A stretch of 64,000 nt of DNA from Lucifuga dentata. Lineage: Eukaryota; Chordata; Actinopteri; Ophidiiformes; Bythitidae. This document shows positions 1-11,578 of the stretch, in pieces. The position numbers and the translations under genes are program-made. The stretch spans positions 1 through 64,000 of the forward strand of contig VXCM01000998.1 in the NCBI GenBank assembly GCA_014773175.1, written 5' to 3'. Below the pieces are notes generated by a model. The model did no database searches, had not been told where the DNA came from, and saw only the letters and a list, made by a program, of their open reading frames with translations. Numbering within the stretch: position 1 is the first letter of the stretch; every line of letters starts with the position of its first letter.

Positions 1-95
1 TCCTGACACAACCCTCTGCATTTATTCGGGCTTGGGACCAGCACAAGGAGGACACTGGCTTGTGCCTCCTTGAGGCTGCATTTGTTAAAGGCTAA
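1..95 (+). other. Possible 3' end of an upstream coding exon (weak)
   Basis: A frame open from the left edge reads 30 codons (from base 3) to a TAA at 93-95. The peptide contains AWDQHKEDTGLCLLEAAF and looks protein-like in composition. An AATAAA occurs at about 530-535. I do not recognise the protein. Two minus-strand frames are also open over the same bases, so this may be chance; only sequence to the left of the window can settle it. Confidence 0.2.
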
Positions 96-939
96 ACTGT
101 ATATTTAAAATAGTTTTAACGCTGCTCTTTATCGTTAAAAGTGTAATTCAAACCAGCAGAATCTCTTGTGGTGTTCTGAACTTGGGTGACACTGACCGTT
201 GATATTCGGTTGGTTTGCTTGTGTTAAACTTTTAATGAAAAAAAATGTGGGGACATCTAAATGACTTCTTTCTAATTTCACTAACTGTCGTCACTACAAG
301 CAAACACCGACACAGTGAAGAACACTGGTTTTGGTTAAAGCTGTTACGATGTCATAACTGCAATGCGTTGAGTTCACCGTTTTCTCCTTTGCAGCAGTCA
401 CCATGTAACTAACTGCTACAGAGACTAGCATGAGCTAGCTAACTGCCACTCTCATCATCATCCAGCTAAATTATTTGGCTAAATGGTAAGTTTAAATGTC
501 CAAAACGTGAGCTGAGTACTGCAATACGAAAATAAATTGCCTTAACTCAATGTCACCTACCAGAGAAGACACATTCAGATAAAAAATATCCAGAGAAAAT
601 TCAGTCCCATCACTCATTGCTGTTCCTAACGTAAATCGTCCAAAACCGTAAACACTTTTCGACAGTTACATGCATCAAAGTGGGTGGTGCTAAGCTCTGC
701 TGTGATTGGCTGGTTGCATCCGGGTACTGCAAGATCCAGCTACTCTGATTCCAGCACATAAAAGTTAAAAAATTAACTTTCATAGTTTTTTTTTGGATGA
801 AATCTAACATACTCTGTGAAGGGTAACACAACTACAGCCATGCTATTCTCATATAAATCTAAACAGAAGGTTGAAATTTTGATAAGTTATGCAAAAACAC
901 ATGGTGGTGTGTACACTACTTGTGTTATTTCATGGTTAC
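96..939. other. Upstream region, no proven gene
   Basis: No convincing coding region. Two splice-like patterns stand out. On the plus strand, a CTCCTTTGCAG acceptor at 394 and an ATG|GTAAGTTT donor at 486 bracket 395-485, which has stops in all useful frames. On the minus strand, CTCTG|GTAGGTG would end an exon at base 561 reading leftward. The second could be the first untranslated exon of a divergent gene; in human, SENP8 lies head-to-head with MYO9A. Both are inferences from splice consensus alone. Confidence 0.25.
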
Positions 940-1075
940 TTCCTGTTGTTTCGCTCCCTACTCTCCTCTCTTGTAATTACGCCCCGCCCATGGCTGGCGT
1001 GAACGCGCACGGCGCGCCCGTGAGTGGCCGCACTGATTAGCAAGGCGAGAGGAGTTTTCAGCAAGCGTCACCGAG
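940..1075 (+). promoter_or_regulatory. myo9a: Probable myo9a promoter, CpG-rich core
   Basis: This patch is clearly richer in G+C and CpG than its surroundings, with a GC-box-like GCCCCGCCC near 980 and a run of CpGs (GCGCACGGCGCGCCCG) just after it. It lies immediately before a probable untranslated exon with a consensus donor. I see no clear TATA box at a sensible distance, which fits a CpG-type promoter with dispersed starts. It may be bidirectional if a divergent gene lies to the left. The transcription start is inferred, not seen. Confidence 0.5.
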
Positions 1076-1355
1076 CAGCGAAGGGCTGCTTTTTAATTAA
1101 ATGTATACACTTTATAAGCTCGGACAAAAATGTGCAACGTTTCAGCACGGACCTGAACTTCGAGGATTTGTGCAAGACGTAAACGGGACAGAAAAGCTTA
1201 AGAAAATATTTTAATTCTGTGGGCATGCAGGGAATTAAATAGAGACTTTGGCATTTGTGTGGCTTAAAGCGCTGTAACCCATCCTGAAAGGAGAAGACTC
1301 CGGCGATAACTTACACATACACACTCAGAATTTTGTCCTGCAGTCAAGTCCAGAG
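1050..1355 (+). other. myo9a: Probable 5' untranslated exon 1 of myo9a
   Basis: The sequence between the CpG patch and a strong donor (CCAGAG|GTAAGAG, junction 1355/1356) is the best candidate for the first exon. The coding exon at 27378 begins at an acceptor and not at a promoter, so an upstream leader exon must exist somewhere to the left, and this is the most promoter-like place. MYO9A in mammals also starts with an untranslated exon. The segment carries upstream ATGs, including a 37-codon ORF at 1101-1214. The 5' boundary given here is a guess; the 3' boundary is the donor. It could belong to an unrelated transcript. Confidence 0.45.
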
Positions 1356-2039
1356 GTAAGAGAGTGATGTTTTAGTTACTTAGTCTGTTGTATGTGGTGG
1401 TCTGTCCCTCACCGAGGGGCTTTGCATGGAAAACAGTCTCCGAGTCACTGAATTACTCTTAGACTTTGCAAGAAATCGCTTTCTTCATTCATTTAGACTC
1501 ATTTGCAGTGTATTTTCAATTTTTTCACGCCGTGGTGACTTGTGTCGGATCAGTGCTTTTGCTGAATGAAGAATCACAATCTCCCTCTGTGTGTGAGAGC
1601 TTGTAAAAGTTGTCAGTTTACATTACGAGTGCTTGATTTAAAGTAATTGCAAACTAATTCTCTTACTGGATAATGTGTTGCACTGTACACAGGTTCCAGG
1701 CTGGATTTAAGTTATGAAAAATACAGCTTCTGAGCCAGCTATTACACACACAAATCTGCTGATTGTATTCATGTCCATTAAGCAATAAGCCGAAGGAGTG
1801 CGCTAGCCTGCATGTCTGGTTAAAATAGGGTGGAGTGGATGTTTCCATGTATTATTTAGTGGAGGTCGGATGCAGTGAAGGCAATACACAGACTGCAGAG
1901 TATGAGGTCTAATCGGGTGAAGAAGCTGCTGAATCATGGAGTCTGTCTCACTCACACACATCAAGCCAAAGCTCAATACACCACCAGACATTATTCTCTG
2001 CAAAATTTCCCTGTAAAGTGCGTTCAGATTACTACAGTA

Positions 2040-2290
2040 AGATAGTAATAAGATAAGATAAGACTTGGTTTATCCGGAGGAAATTGTTGTGCCAAGGATT
2101 GCTCAGTACAGTAGTACACAGTAGCAGAAGGTGTAATAGAAGCTATTAAAAGCAAATACCATATGCAAATACTAACTACAAAAATAAAACTACTAAATAA
2201 AAAAAAAAAACCTATGTACAAATATAGATGAGGTNAAAACTACTAAATAAAAAAAAAAACCTATGTACAAATATAGATGAGGTAAGGTGC
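2040..2290 (-). repeat. Retroelement 3'-tail-like repeat with a false duplication
   Basis: A (TAAGA)-type short tandem followed by a module reading TTTATCCGGAGGAAATTGTT and GCTCAGTACAG is typical of abundant teleost retroelement 3' ends, here apparently in minus orientation. I cannot name the family with certainty. Bases 2186-2234 and 2236-2283 are almost identical and separated by a single N, so the second copy is probably an assembly artefact. Confidence 0.45.
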
Positions 2291-4129
2291 ATTTGTTTTT
2301 TATCAGAAGGCAGAGGTAAATACAAATTACAAATTGATGCAGGGTTTCTAATTAAAATGCAGGGAAAAGTGGTACAGTGGTGATCAGTTTAATATTCCTA
2401 TAGCCACAGGTCTGTCTGTGGCATTCAATAATACTTTATTCACTTACTCTATTTTCATCTTTTTATTTACTTATATTTTAACAAAGTTTCAGTTTCAGAC
2501 TGATGGTATATCTTATCTTAGTACTCTTTTGGGATATAGTCTGTGTTGTTCTGTGTTACTCAGTGGTGAGTTTATATTTACTTGGCTGTTTTTTTTTTTT
2601 TAATTTCATTGATTAAATATATTTTTTGATGTTTTAGGGATGCAACAAATTGCTGATTTCCCCCCCCCCTAATTATATTATCAACCATTCAGCAAATAAA
2701 TGGGGACAAATGCTCAAGCTTCCATATGTTCAAATTGATGGTTAAAATTTCATATGTAGTCATAACAACCCTTAAAGGAACAAAGGGATTTAATTTACAT
2801 TTATATGAACTGAGAAAAGCAGCAGATTTTCACATCTGAGAAGCTACAACTAGGAAATATTTGACTTTTTACTTGATAAAGTGACTGATTATTAACATTG
2901 CTGTGGTATAATTTAACTTTTATCTTTAACCCTGTATTTTACTATACAGTTGGACACTTACTATATGTTTGTGTAGGACCTGGTAGTTGCAAAGTGTGGG
3001 GCTTCATATCCCAGGTGCACTTGATTGATGATTTAACACAGGTTTGCTCTATTATAAGACATCAGTGCTGTTAGTTGAATATATGCCCTGAAGATCTGCA
3101 ACTGAAAGCTGGCAATAAATAGCTTTTACTTGCATTTGATCCAAGTGTGCAGAGCTTTTTCTAGCTATAATTGAACTTTTTGTTGAGTTTAATTGATTAA
3201 TTGTTTTAGTTGGCTAGTCATTTAGTACTAATGCAGACAAGAAAATGGCTTTAATTCATGTCGCTGTGAGTTTCCCCTGTGTGCATCCCGCTCTCAGATC
3301 TGCACAGGTGATGAGAGTAAAGTGGGCCTGTCCTGCAGGAATGTGAGGTCTGAGAAGACACAGCTGCCAGTGTAGCACGAGAGGCGGTCCATGCCAAGGC
3401 TCCAGCAACTGGTCCCTGCCGACATCTGACACCCTTCAGGCCCTCTGTCTGCTATTTCTGAAACACTGGGCTCTGTTTGTATCACACCGGGCTGCATCTC
3501 TATCGAGAGATATCAGTGGCACCACCTGGAAGCTCAGTTATTATTCTTTGCAGGAAGCAAGTTGTACAGATGTCAATGACTCTGTGTTCATAAGAAAATC
3601 CTGTGGGCTTGTAATAAGTCTGTTTTGCTTTTTTGTTTGAATACATGGGAGATCTTTAAGATCATGGTGAAGTCTGACTGATGCATACATGCAATAAAAT
3701 CATAAAAAGCTTTTAGATCTTTTAGGTTTTAGCAGTTAATTGTCACAGCTGCATAATAGGACTTTTATCAGCATTTATCAGGGGAGCAGTTAGTGTTTGC
3801 AGGTTTTTGTCACCTTGTACATGTTGGTCGGCTAGTTGGCCGGGGGCTTGGCTTTGCTGTTCACCATGTTTCCTTGTGCTGAAATCCAGTCCATGCACAT
3901 TATGTGTTTTGCAGTGACACTGGGGAAAGACATGGACTTACTATCAATTAGTGTTAGTTTAACGAGCAATCCTGGCAGGCATGTTGCAAACACATCTGAG
4001 ATTTTGTATGCTTTGATGTTGAAACAAGTTTTTACCTTTCAGAGGCTAGCTTTAAGCTTCCATATTGTTTCACTGATAGTTCTGAGAAAAATGCCGAGAA
4101 AAAGAAGAATAATATCAAGGGTTGATTGA

Positions 4130-4380
4130 TAATTTATGAACCTAGCATAGAAAAGTTTAACTTACAGTTATTTATTTTTCATAATAATCACCTTCCAAAC
4201 TGACACACTTCTGCACAAGATGCTGAAGGAATCTTTGCCCAGTTTCATAGTCCTTTTCTTGGTTGTCTAAAAAAATTCTCCCCAACTTCTGCAATGTCAT
4301 CATCTACGGTAAAATGGATTCCAGCTAAAGCTCTTTTCATGTTCAGGAAGAAGTGAAAGTCTGAGGGAGAAAATCAAAAC
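4130..4380 (-). mobile_element. Mariner-type transposase C-terminal fossil
   Basis: Read on the minus strand, this segment encodes a decayed transposase tail of the IS630-Tc1-mariner group. First comes SPSDFHFF, then KRALAG and HFTVDDDIAEVGENF. After a frameshift next to a T-run come DYETGQRFLQHLV and GDYYEK with a TAA at 4174-4172. The order SPxDFHFF, LK-x-LAG, DD/E helix, GDYxEK-stop is characteristic of mariner transposase ends. At least one frameshift and the absence of a recognisable N-terminal part make it inactive. The upstream part of the element, beyond 4380, is too diverged for me to follow. Confidence 0.7.
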
Positions 4381-7300
4381 CATAATCTTGTGTAGCAGCC
4401 AACAAATTCATAATCACTGCACATTGGCCTAGATTATCCAACTTGTACCACTCGCAGACCCTTGGGTACGTCTGGAACTTGTAAATTATAATCACTAAGA
4501 TTAAATGATTGCAGCTGAACTGAGGAATTCTATTATTTACACAAAAATATTACAGCTCTTGTTCATGCCTTTACATGTCAGACTCTGGACTTACAATCAA
4601 CTTTCATATGCTGAGTTCCTTATTGTTGATCATACAGTCTTTGTTTACTGACCAGACTTTAGAAATAACACAGTCATTCATCGTGTTTCTCAAGTATGTA
4701 ACTGTCAGATATTGCATTTTATGTGCAAACTAGAAGCATCCTTAAATGACTCTTCCAGCACAGGGACAGACTTGACTTCACAGACTTTGGACTCTGAAGA
4801 CGTTTCCTCAGTGTTTCACTATGTCATTTACTACTGCAGCACAATGAAGTCAAACTAGCTGATGTGCTGTTACTGCAGTTTGTACACCCATCAGTCGTAA
4901 AATATACATCTGCAGTAAAATGACTCCTGCTTTATGTAAAGCCTCAGTTTGACAGTGACGTTTGTCTGTGGTTAGAGAAAATAATTCTTCATCCTCTTGT
5001 AGCATTAACCTCTATTAAAATAAGGTTTTTTGAGTAATAACTAGCAATCTAAATAAGAGTTAGCAGTTTGGCGTTGGACTACAGTGTTCATCTTTATCTT
5101 TTCAGTTTAGCAAGTCTGATTGTAACACATGAGAACGTCAGATTATCAACCTTTAAGTCACATTTTGTCATTCAGATTGTGCATAATGTTGCTGCTTGTT
5201 ATTTCTGTTGTTTTTAATCTTGACATCTTGGCATCTTTCTCTACTGAAAGTTCACCAAACCGTGACCTCGTTACAGAGTTATTTACTGTACATATTGAGC
5301 TGTGATGTTCAATCCATAATGCTTAAACAGGCATAAATATATTGCAGGTATTCCATAATACATATTTCAACCTTGTTAGCAAAGAAACAAGAATGACCAA
5401 GGACTGCATACTAGAATTCATCTAATTTTTCAAAGAAAATATTGAATACTTCAAAAACAGTATGTGAAAAATGCTGTGGCACCTCAATCATCAGCCATAT
5501 CCACTGTTATGTGTTCTTCAAGGCAAAATCTCTCTGTGCTGTTATCACCCACAAAGCTTCTATGAGAATAGTTTCTACATGAGAAAACTGAGACAAATAT
5601 AAAATATTGATCATAAAACTATTTCTAGGCTACACATCAATGTCAACATTGCGATAAGCCAATAGGCTGCTAGTTGGTTGTTTTTTAGTTTCTACCGTCT
5701 CTAACATAATCTCAGAAAGGGAGTGACCCCAGCTTCAATCCCCGAGGTGCTACCTGCTAAAGCATGTAGCAGGTAGTAGTATGTGTTTCGGGGCACAGGA
5801 GTCACGTGCTGCGAGCGCACATGATCTGGATGTCCTGAAAAGTGCTGTGGCCGCATGATGGGATTGTATGGCGTAAGTGATTGGCATGCACACGAAGTCA
5901 TTAAAGAGGAACCTGCTTGTGTTGCACCAAACAAAGCTCTCCTTTCTTGGGAAGGCCATTATATGAGGGAGGCTTTGGCCTCAAAGGCTCAGCTTCCTTG
6001 CGTTTTGCATTTCCCCTCATTAACTCAGTGGTGCTGCTAACAGAAGCTGGAGTGAGATGGAGAGAAGGAAGTGTATTGTGTTGTTTGCAATTTTGTTTAT
6101 GTGAAACTCACTTAATGTGTTCTCTTTGAATTAATTGGAAATGGAGTCTGCAGGCAGCAGGAAGCGCTGTTTGTAGCCCCTAAAGTCTGTCCTCCAAGGT
6201 TTTGATAGAGGAATATGTGTTAAAATTATTTTTGATTAGAGATTATAATACAATTGCCAATGCTAAAAAAACAGAAAAACTTCAAGGCCATGCAAAGAAA
6301 GTAGTTTGACTGGGAAAATTCACTTTCTTTCACCTAGTGCATAGTCACTTTCTCCAACCAGTTGCAAATCAGGATCCTGATATGCAGCTTTTGATTAGAT
6401 TTTGTCTGACTTGAGGTCTGTAGCTGTAGGTACAAACTGGTAATGACATTGAAAAGGAGCAATTCTAAACACATATACACTTTACGGAATGACAAAGTTC
6501 TTCACAAACAGTAACACAAGCATGTTGAAGAATGCAGATGCGTACTTAGACTGCTGATGGCAACTCTTGTTCAGAGACCATCCTGCAGATGTGACACCCA
6601 GAGCCCAGAAATGAAGTGTCATCAAAGGTCAGGTTTGTGCCGCTAATTCAACTAGTATATATGCAGGACAGCCGCATATCCTTTGTTCATTTGAAGCATT
6701 GGTTTTACACATCCTCTAAAAGTAACGCTAAATTTTTGCAAGATACACAAAACGGTGGGGACATTAGTGTCAACTGAGCAGTAATAGTGACAGCCAGCAA
6801 AATGTTTGACAGTTGTTTGGAGAAGCTGATTGAGCATGGCAGGATTCATTTAATGGTCTCTGGTATCATCTTTGTTACTGCATTTCCACTGTTTCTTCAG
6901 GTTAAATTAAGTAAAATGCAGACCTGCAGATTGTCGCCGTGTGTGTGAAATCGGAAGTACTTTTTAAGTTGTTCCAGTGCAGACCAGGTTTGCTTTATGT
7001 TTCGGCCCTCACGTCCCCCCCCCCCCNCCCCCCCCCCCAGTGGATATTTAATCCTCCAGAGTGATGTAAAGGGTCTGCTCATGTAGAAAATGTGGCTGCA
7101 AGCATATGCAGAGTTAGAGTCAAGTGTTAACCTGACCTAATGTTATTCCATCATGAACACGGAGCTGACGACATGCTGACGGTCTTGTACAGTTCACGTG
7201 CACGTTTCTTTTAACTGTTAAATCATTTGTTGGCCGACTGCTTCTGCCTGCTGCTCTTGTAGGTTTGACAGCACATTTGACATGCAGCACGAACGCGGTT

Positions 7301-10300
7301 CATGATACAGAAACCTTTACATGCCTGTTGCCACTTCACTGCAGGATACTGTCTGAGGAGCAGAGGAAGCTGAAGTTGTGGTTTGTTGAATTTGTGTGTG
7401 TGTGTGTCTCTGTGGGGTGACACAGCTGTGACAATAGCTACTGGCCCCCTGTAGCCTATGGTACAGACAGAACAGAGCCTATGGCTAATCCCCAGGCATG
7501 TGCTCTTGCGCAATGGTACACAATGCAATCCATCTGCAGGGCAGCGTTGCCATTCAGCTGTGAAACCGCTTCAGCTATCAGTCAAGTGTGTGTTTTTCGT
7601 GATCAAGCCCACATATGGAAGCATTTGCCCCATTGCATACCTAGTGTCCCAAGTAAAATTCAGCTAATTAGCCATTGGGTTTTCTCTCATGTTTCAAAGC
7701 TAAAATTTGATTTGTACCTTAATTAATGAATGTGATGTCACGGTTTTGATTTCTGTGGTGTAGGTAAACCACGGAGAGGAAAAGGGAAAGTTTTAAGTTT
7801 TGCATTAGAGCTCTTATCTGTGAGGAATTCTTTCAGTTTACAGTAGTCTGTGTAGTGTCAAAGAATGAGGCAAGAGGGGAGGAAAAGCGGAGATTGTTGT
7901 GGGTAACTGACAACAAGCAGGCGGTGATAAGGCTGGTTAAAATGCTGCCTGAGACATGCTCTAATGGCTGGAATGCTTCTCTTGTATAATCTATTCTAAG
8001 TGGTAAACAAATGTGCAGATTATGTATTTTATGTGTAAATTAACCTGTAACTCTGGATTGAGGATTTTACATCTTTGATATTTAATGAAAAATTATTGGC
8101 TATCAGTAGAAAACATAAAATTCACTAGATGCATATCCCAACTCTTCTATACTCAGGTAAGATGACACAGATTGGTATTAATTTACTCAGCAGTACTCCA
8201 TTTCCATGATACGATTATCAGCTCCAGTGTTAAGATTACGGATGATTAGTTTCATGTGATGTAATTCCTGTTTAATGTCATGTATTGATTTTTATGCATC
8301 TCAGTCTGCTTTACCATTATTATGCATTTGTTAAAATAAGACACGGGGGTCAGAGTTACAATAGGGGGAAGCTACAGAGGTAGAATGATTGAAACCACTC
8401 GATCAATAAACACACAATAAAAACAAATCCACTTTATGTGATAAAGTAATAGTATACAGTAAGTGACCTGTACAGCAGCAAAGTAGTTACTTAAAAGTTT
8501 GGAGAGCAATACAATGGAGCATAAAATGAAGTATATCCCACATCACTCCAAAAAATCTGTGTTTCATAATCTAAACTTCACATCATAATGTTTTTTCTGT
8601 GAACTCTCTCCAGGCTTGTTGCTGCTGAACGTCCCTGTCCTTTGACTTTGGCACTGACTTGTATTCACCCTCGTTATCCGGTGATGCTTTTCGACGTGGA
8701 CATTCACTGCAGTGACTTAGTAGTCTGGGTGAACGATTATGGTCAGGCACCCTGGAGACGATTAGAGGGTCCCTGCTGTCTTCCAAGTAGTCCTCAGTCT
8801 CAGAGAGCCCATTTAGCAGCTGTCTCAGCTTAGCAAATATTTTTGCCCTTACTTTGCCATATTGATTGAATTGTGCTGGACTGCAGGCGAGCTATGAAAA
8901 GAGCCTAAAATGTCAACTGTAATACGCTTTTCCCAGATCCTGGTTTTGTGGATCGACAATCCAGGCCAGCGCATGCTTAATGAGGTTTCAGAAGGAGGGT
9001 GGGACTGTTCTTAGCTTCTCTGAAAGTGGACAGAGTGGTTTCTTCTTGGTGCTAAGTCTCTGGAGAGATGTTCTCTTAGGATGACATAAGTTTCTGAATA
9101 TTCAAAACATGGACGTGGCTGTTGAATTAGTTTATTTAAAGCTCAGCATCTTTCAGAATGCCTTGGGAAGATCTACTTTAAATTCCTGCATATATTTAGT
9201 CTGTGCTGTTTCTTCTTATTCTTACAGGTAATTAATCAAATATGCTAAAATAGTTTGATAGTTAAGAAAACTGAAGCAACAGCAGTAAATATCACATTTT
9301 TGTATCTGTGTATCCAATGACCTGCATGTCTGAGAACCCTCATAGACAGATTTCTGCGTCACTTCCTCAACGCTAGAGCGACTGATCTGACATGTGAAAG
9401 CCGGCTAAATAAGCAAGACCAAGCCTGTTTGGAGTTTCAGAAAGCATTCTGGGAAATTAAAGAAATCACAAACTGAAGGAGAAAGAGACTAGCCAGATTG
9501 AGGAAAGTGAATAAAACAAAAGTACAATATTTCCTTACAGAATAAGTCTTATAATAAATGAATGAACATTACAGAATAAAGATGCATACAAATGAAAGGG
9601 AATCCGAGTGGAGTTTTCCTTTGACTCATTAAATCTTGTTTTTTTTTTTGTTTTTTTTTGCTTAGCCACAGTTTACTAAGTGTCTCCACAGTCTCTCGAC
9701 AAGTTTTTTTGGGGGGCCAAATAAAACATGAGGACATAATCTTATACCAGAAATTCTTGCCAACATCTTCAGTCATCGCATTGAAGCCTGCAACCAAACT
9801 TGCTTTATCATCACCACTGCAGCTTCTGCTGTCTCTTCATCGACTGCGGTTCTGACTGCACCACCAGGCTCAGATTTCAAACAGCCTGCCTGTCTGCTGA
9901 AGGCAGGAAGACAGCAGTCGGCCCCCATCCTCAGAAGAGTCAGAGAAAGCCTTTGTAACGCTGCCCTGTAATTACAGGTCATGTTTTTTCTTGATATGTT
10001 AAACAGATGTGCTTAAGATTATGCTTAACATTCAGGATGTGATGACCATTATTAGCAGTTATTATTCTGTTGCCTAAATCATTTTGCTTCGTTTTCTGAA
10101 GTTCTGCTTATGTGTGTTTTTTTTTTTTTTTTTTTTGTTTTTTTTTAAGTCTTTACTTCATTCTAAAAAGGGAAAAAGTGGAGATCAACAGATATCTGGC
10201 GCAGCTTTTGATGAGACAGACACAAAAAATGTGTAAGTAAGCTGAACGGAGCAGAGATCCAAGTGATAGGTTGAGTGAAGATGTGATCAGCAAGACTTTT

Positions 10301-10469
10301 TATTTTTAGCATAAAATGTGTGTTTGCACTGGCCATTTCCTTTTGCAGCGTCCTCTAAGAATCTAGCAGCGCATCAAGTCAGATCGAGCAAAAGCCCTGT
10401 AACCCCACTGCATATTAATTGCTGTCATTTTGTACATGACAGTAAAAGCTTTCCTCTGTCAGATTCGAT

Positions 10470-10497
10470 AGCAGGGGTACTGCTGATACATCCAAGT

Positions 10498-10533
<36 letters not shown>

Positions 10534-10653
10534 ATGACCAGAATATTTCCTCTGTATTTTCCTNAGCAGGGGTACTGCTGATACATCCAAGTAACGTGTG
10601 TGTGTGTGTGTGTGTGTGTGTGAGATGACCAGAATATTTCCTCTGTATTTTCC
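10470..10653. repeat. (TG)n microsatellite, duplicated around an N
   Basis: Bases 10470-10563 and 10565-10653 are the same sequence apart from the number of TG units, joined by one N at 10564. This is best read as two overlapping contig ends that were not merged. The true locus probably has one copy. Confidence 0.85.
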
Positions 10654-11528
10654 TGTCATTTAAAAGCTGAAATCAAAACAAACTTAGAAAAAGTAGAAAC
10701 TAAGTCGCTGTGGTAGATTCTCTGGTATAATTACTGCCATCATAGCTTCAAAGCTCGTCAGCATCCTCTGGTTTTCCCTGAAGCCGTGCAGATCAGATTT
10801 TTTTATTGATCAGATCAGGACAGAAATGCATTATTTCCATTAGTGGACAGCAAAATTGAAATAGCTGAGAGCGTCTGAGGCTGACTGCTGTCCGAACTGT
10901 ACTTCATTGCAACATAAATTCTTGTCCGTTGGCTAGAGGATTACCTGAACTTCATTCTGTGTATGAAATGATTCAGGTTCAATGCGGACCTGTGACCTTT
11001 GTAATGAGATTACTTTACTTTTCTAACGCTGTAATTGTCTCCTTTTTGACAATACAGAACGGACCTGTCAATGTGGGGTGCATTGTATTGCAAAAATCTG
11101 ATTACAATAACATTTTCTTACCCTTTTGCTTTTTGTTTGTTTTTGCTGATGCCCACTCGTGTATGCTGTGATTCATGGCCAAAGCTTTGGAACAGCTCTG
11201 AATGGCAGTTCAGTGTAGGTGTTAATGCTCTCAAGGAAGAAATCTTCCCTCTGCGTCGTTATATAATAATTTACAAACGAATCTTTCGCAGATGATTCAA
11301 TCCTATCCGCCGTGATTAGACCGTGAAGACGACTAGCAGATTTACCTGCGCTCACGTTATAAAGTAATTTACTGTTCATATATTCAAAATAGGGAACGTT
11401 GTTGATCTCTTGGTGCAGATTGCTGGACATCTGCGAGGTTGAAGGCATCTTGGCAGCGATATGTGAGCAGCTACAGTCATTACTGCTCATGTCCACTCAG
11501 CTATGAAAGATGAGATGAGTCCTTCTGG

Positions 11529-11531
<3 letters not shown>

Positions 11532-11572
<41 letters not shown>
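11532..11572. repeat. (CT)n microsatellite
   Basis: Uninterrupted CT dinucleotides of about 20 units, flanked by unique sequence. Confidence 0.95.

Positions 11573-11578
<6 letters not shown>

Larger units (their letters stand above)
1356..10000 (+). other. Intron 1, first part
   Basis: Non-coding as far as I can see. It holds a retroelement-tail-like repeat (about 2040-2290), a mariner transposase fossil (about 4130-4380), a C-homopolymer with an N at 7027 and scattered short homopolymers. The short open frames here have no recognisable domain, splice context or codon pattern and I regard them as chance. Confidence 0.7.

Noticed and set aside
395..485. Candidate 91-base exon between acceptor- and donor-like sites
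   Set aside because: Its only ATG is followed at once by a stop (ATG TAA), and it is not linked to any recognised transcript. Splice-like motifs of this quality occur by chance.
3836..4129. 97-codon ORF beside the mariner fossil
   Set aside because: It lies on the strand opposite the transposase remnant, shows no family features, and ends near the element boundary by chance.
5748..5778. Hairpin TGCTACCTGCT / AGCAGGTAGTA
   Set aside because: An 11-bp stem with one wobble pair and a 9-base loop. Too short for a precursor miRNA and no extended pairing.
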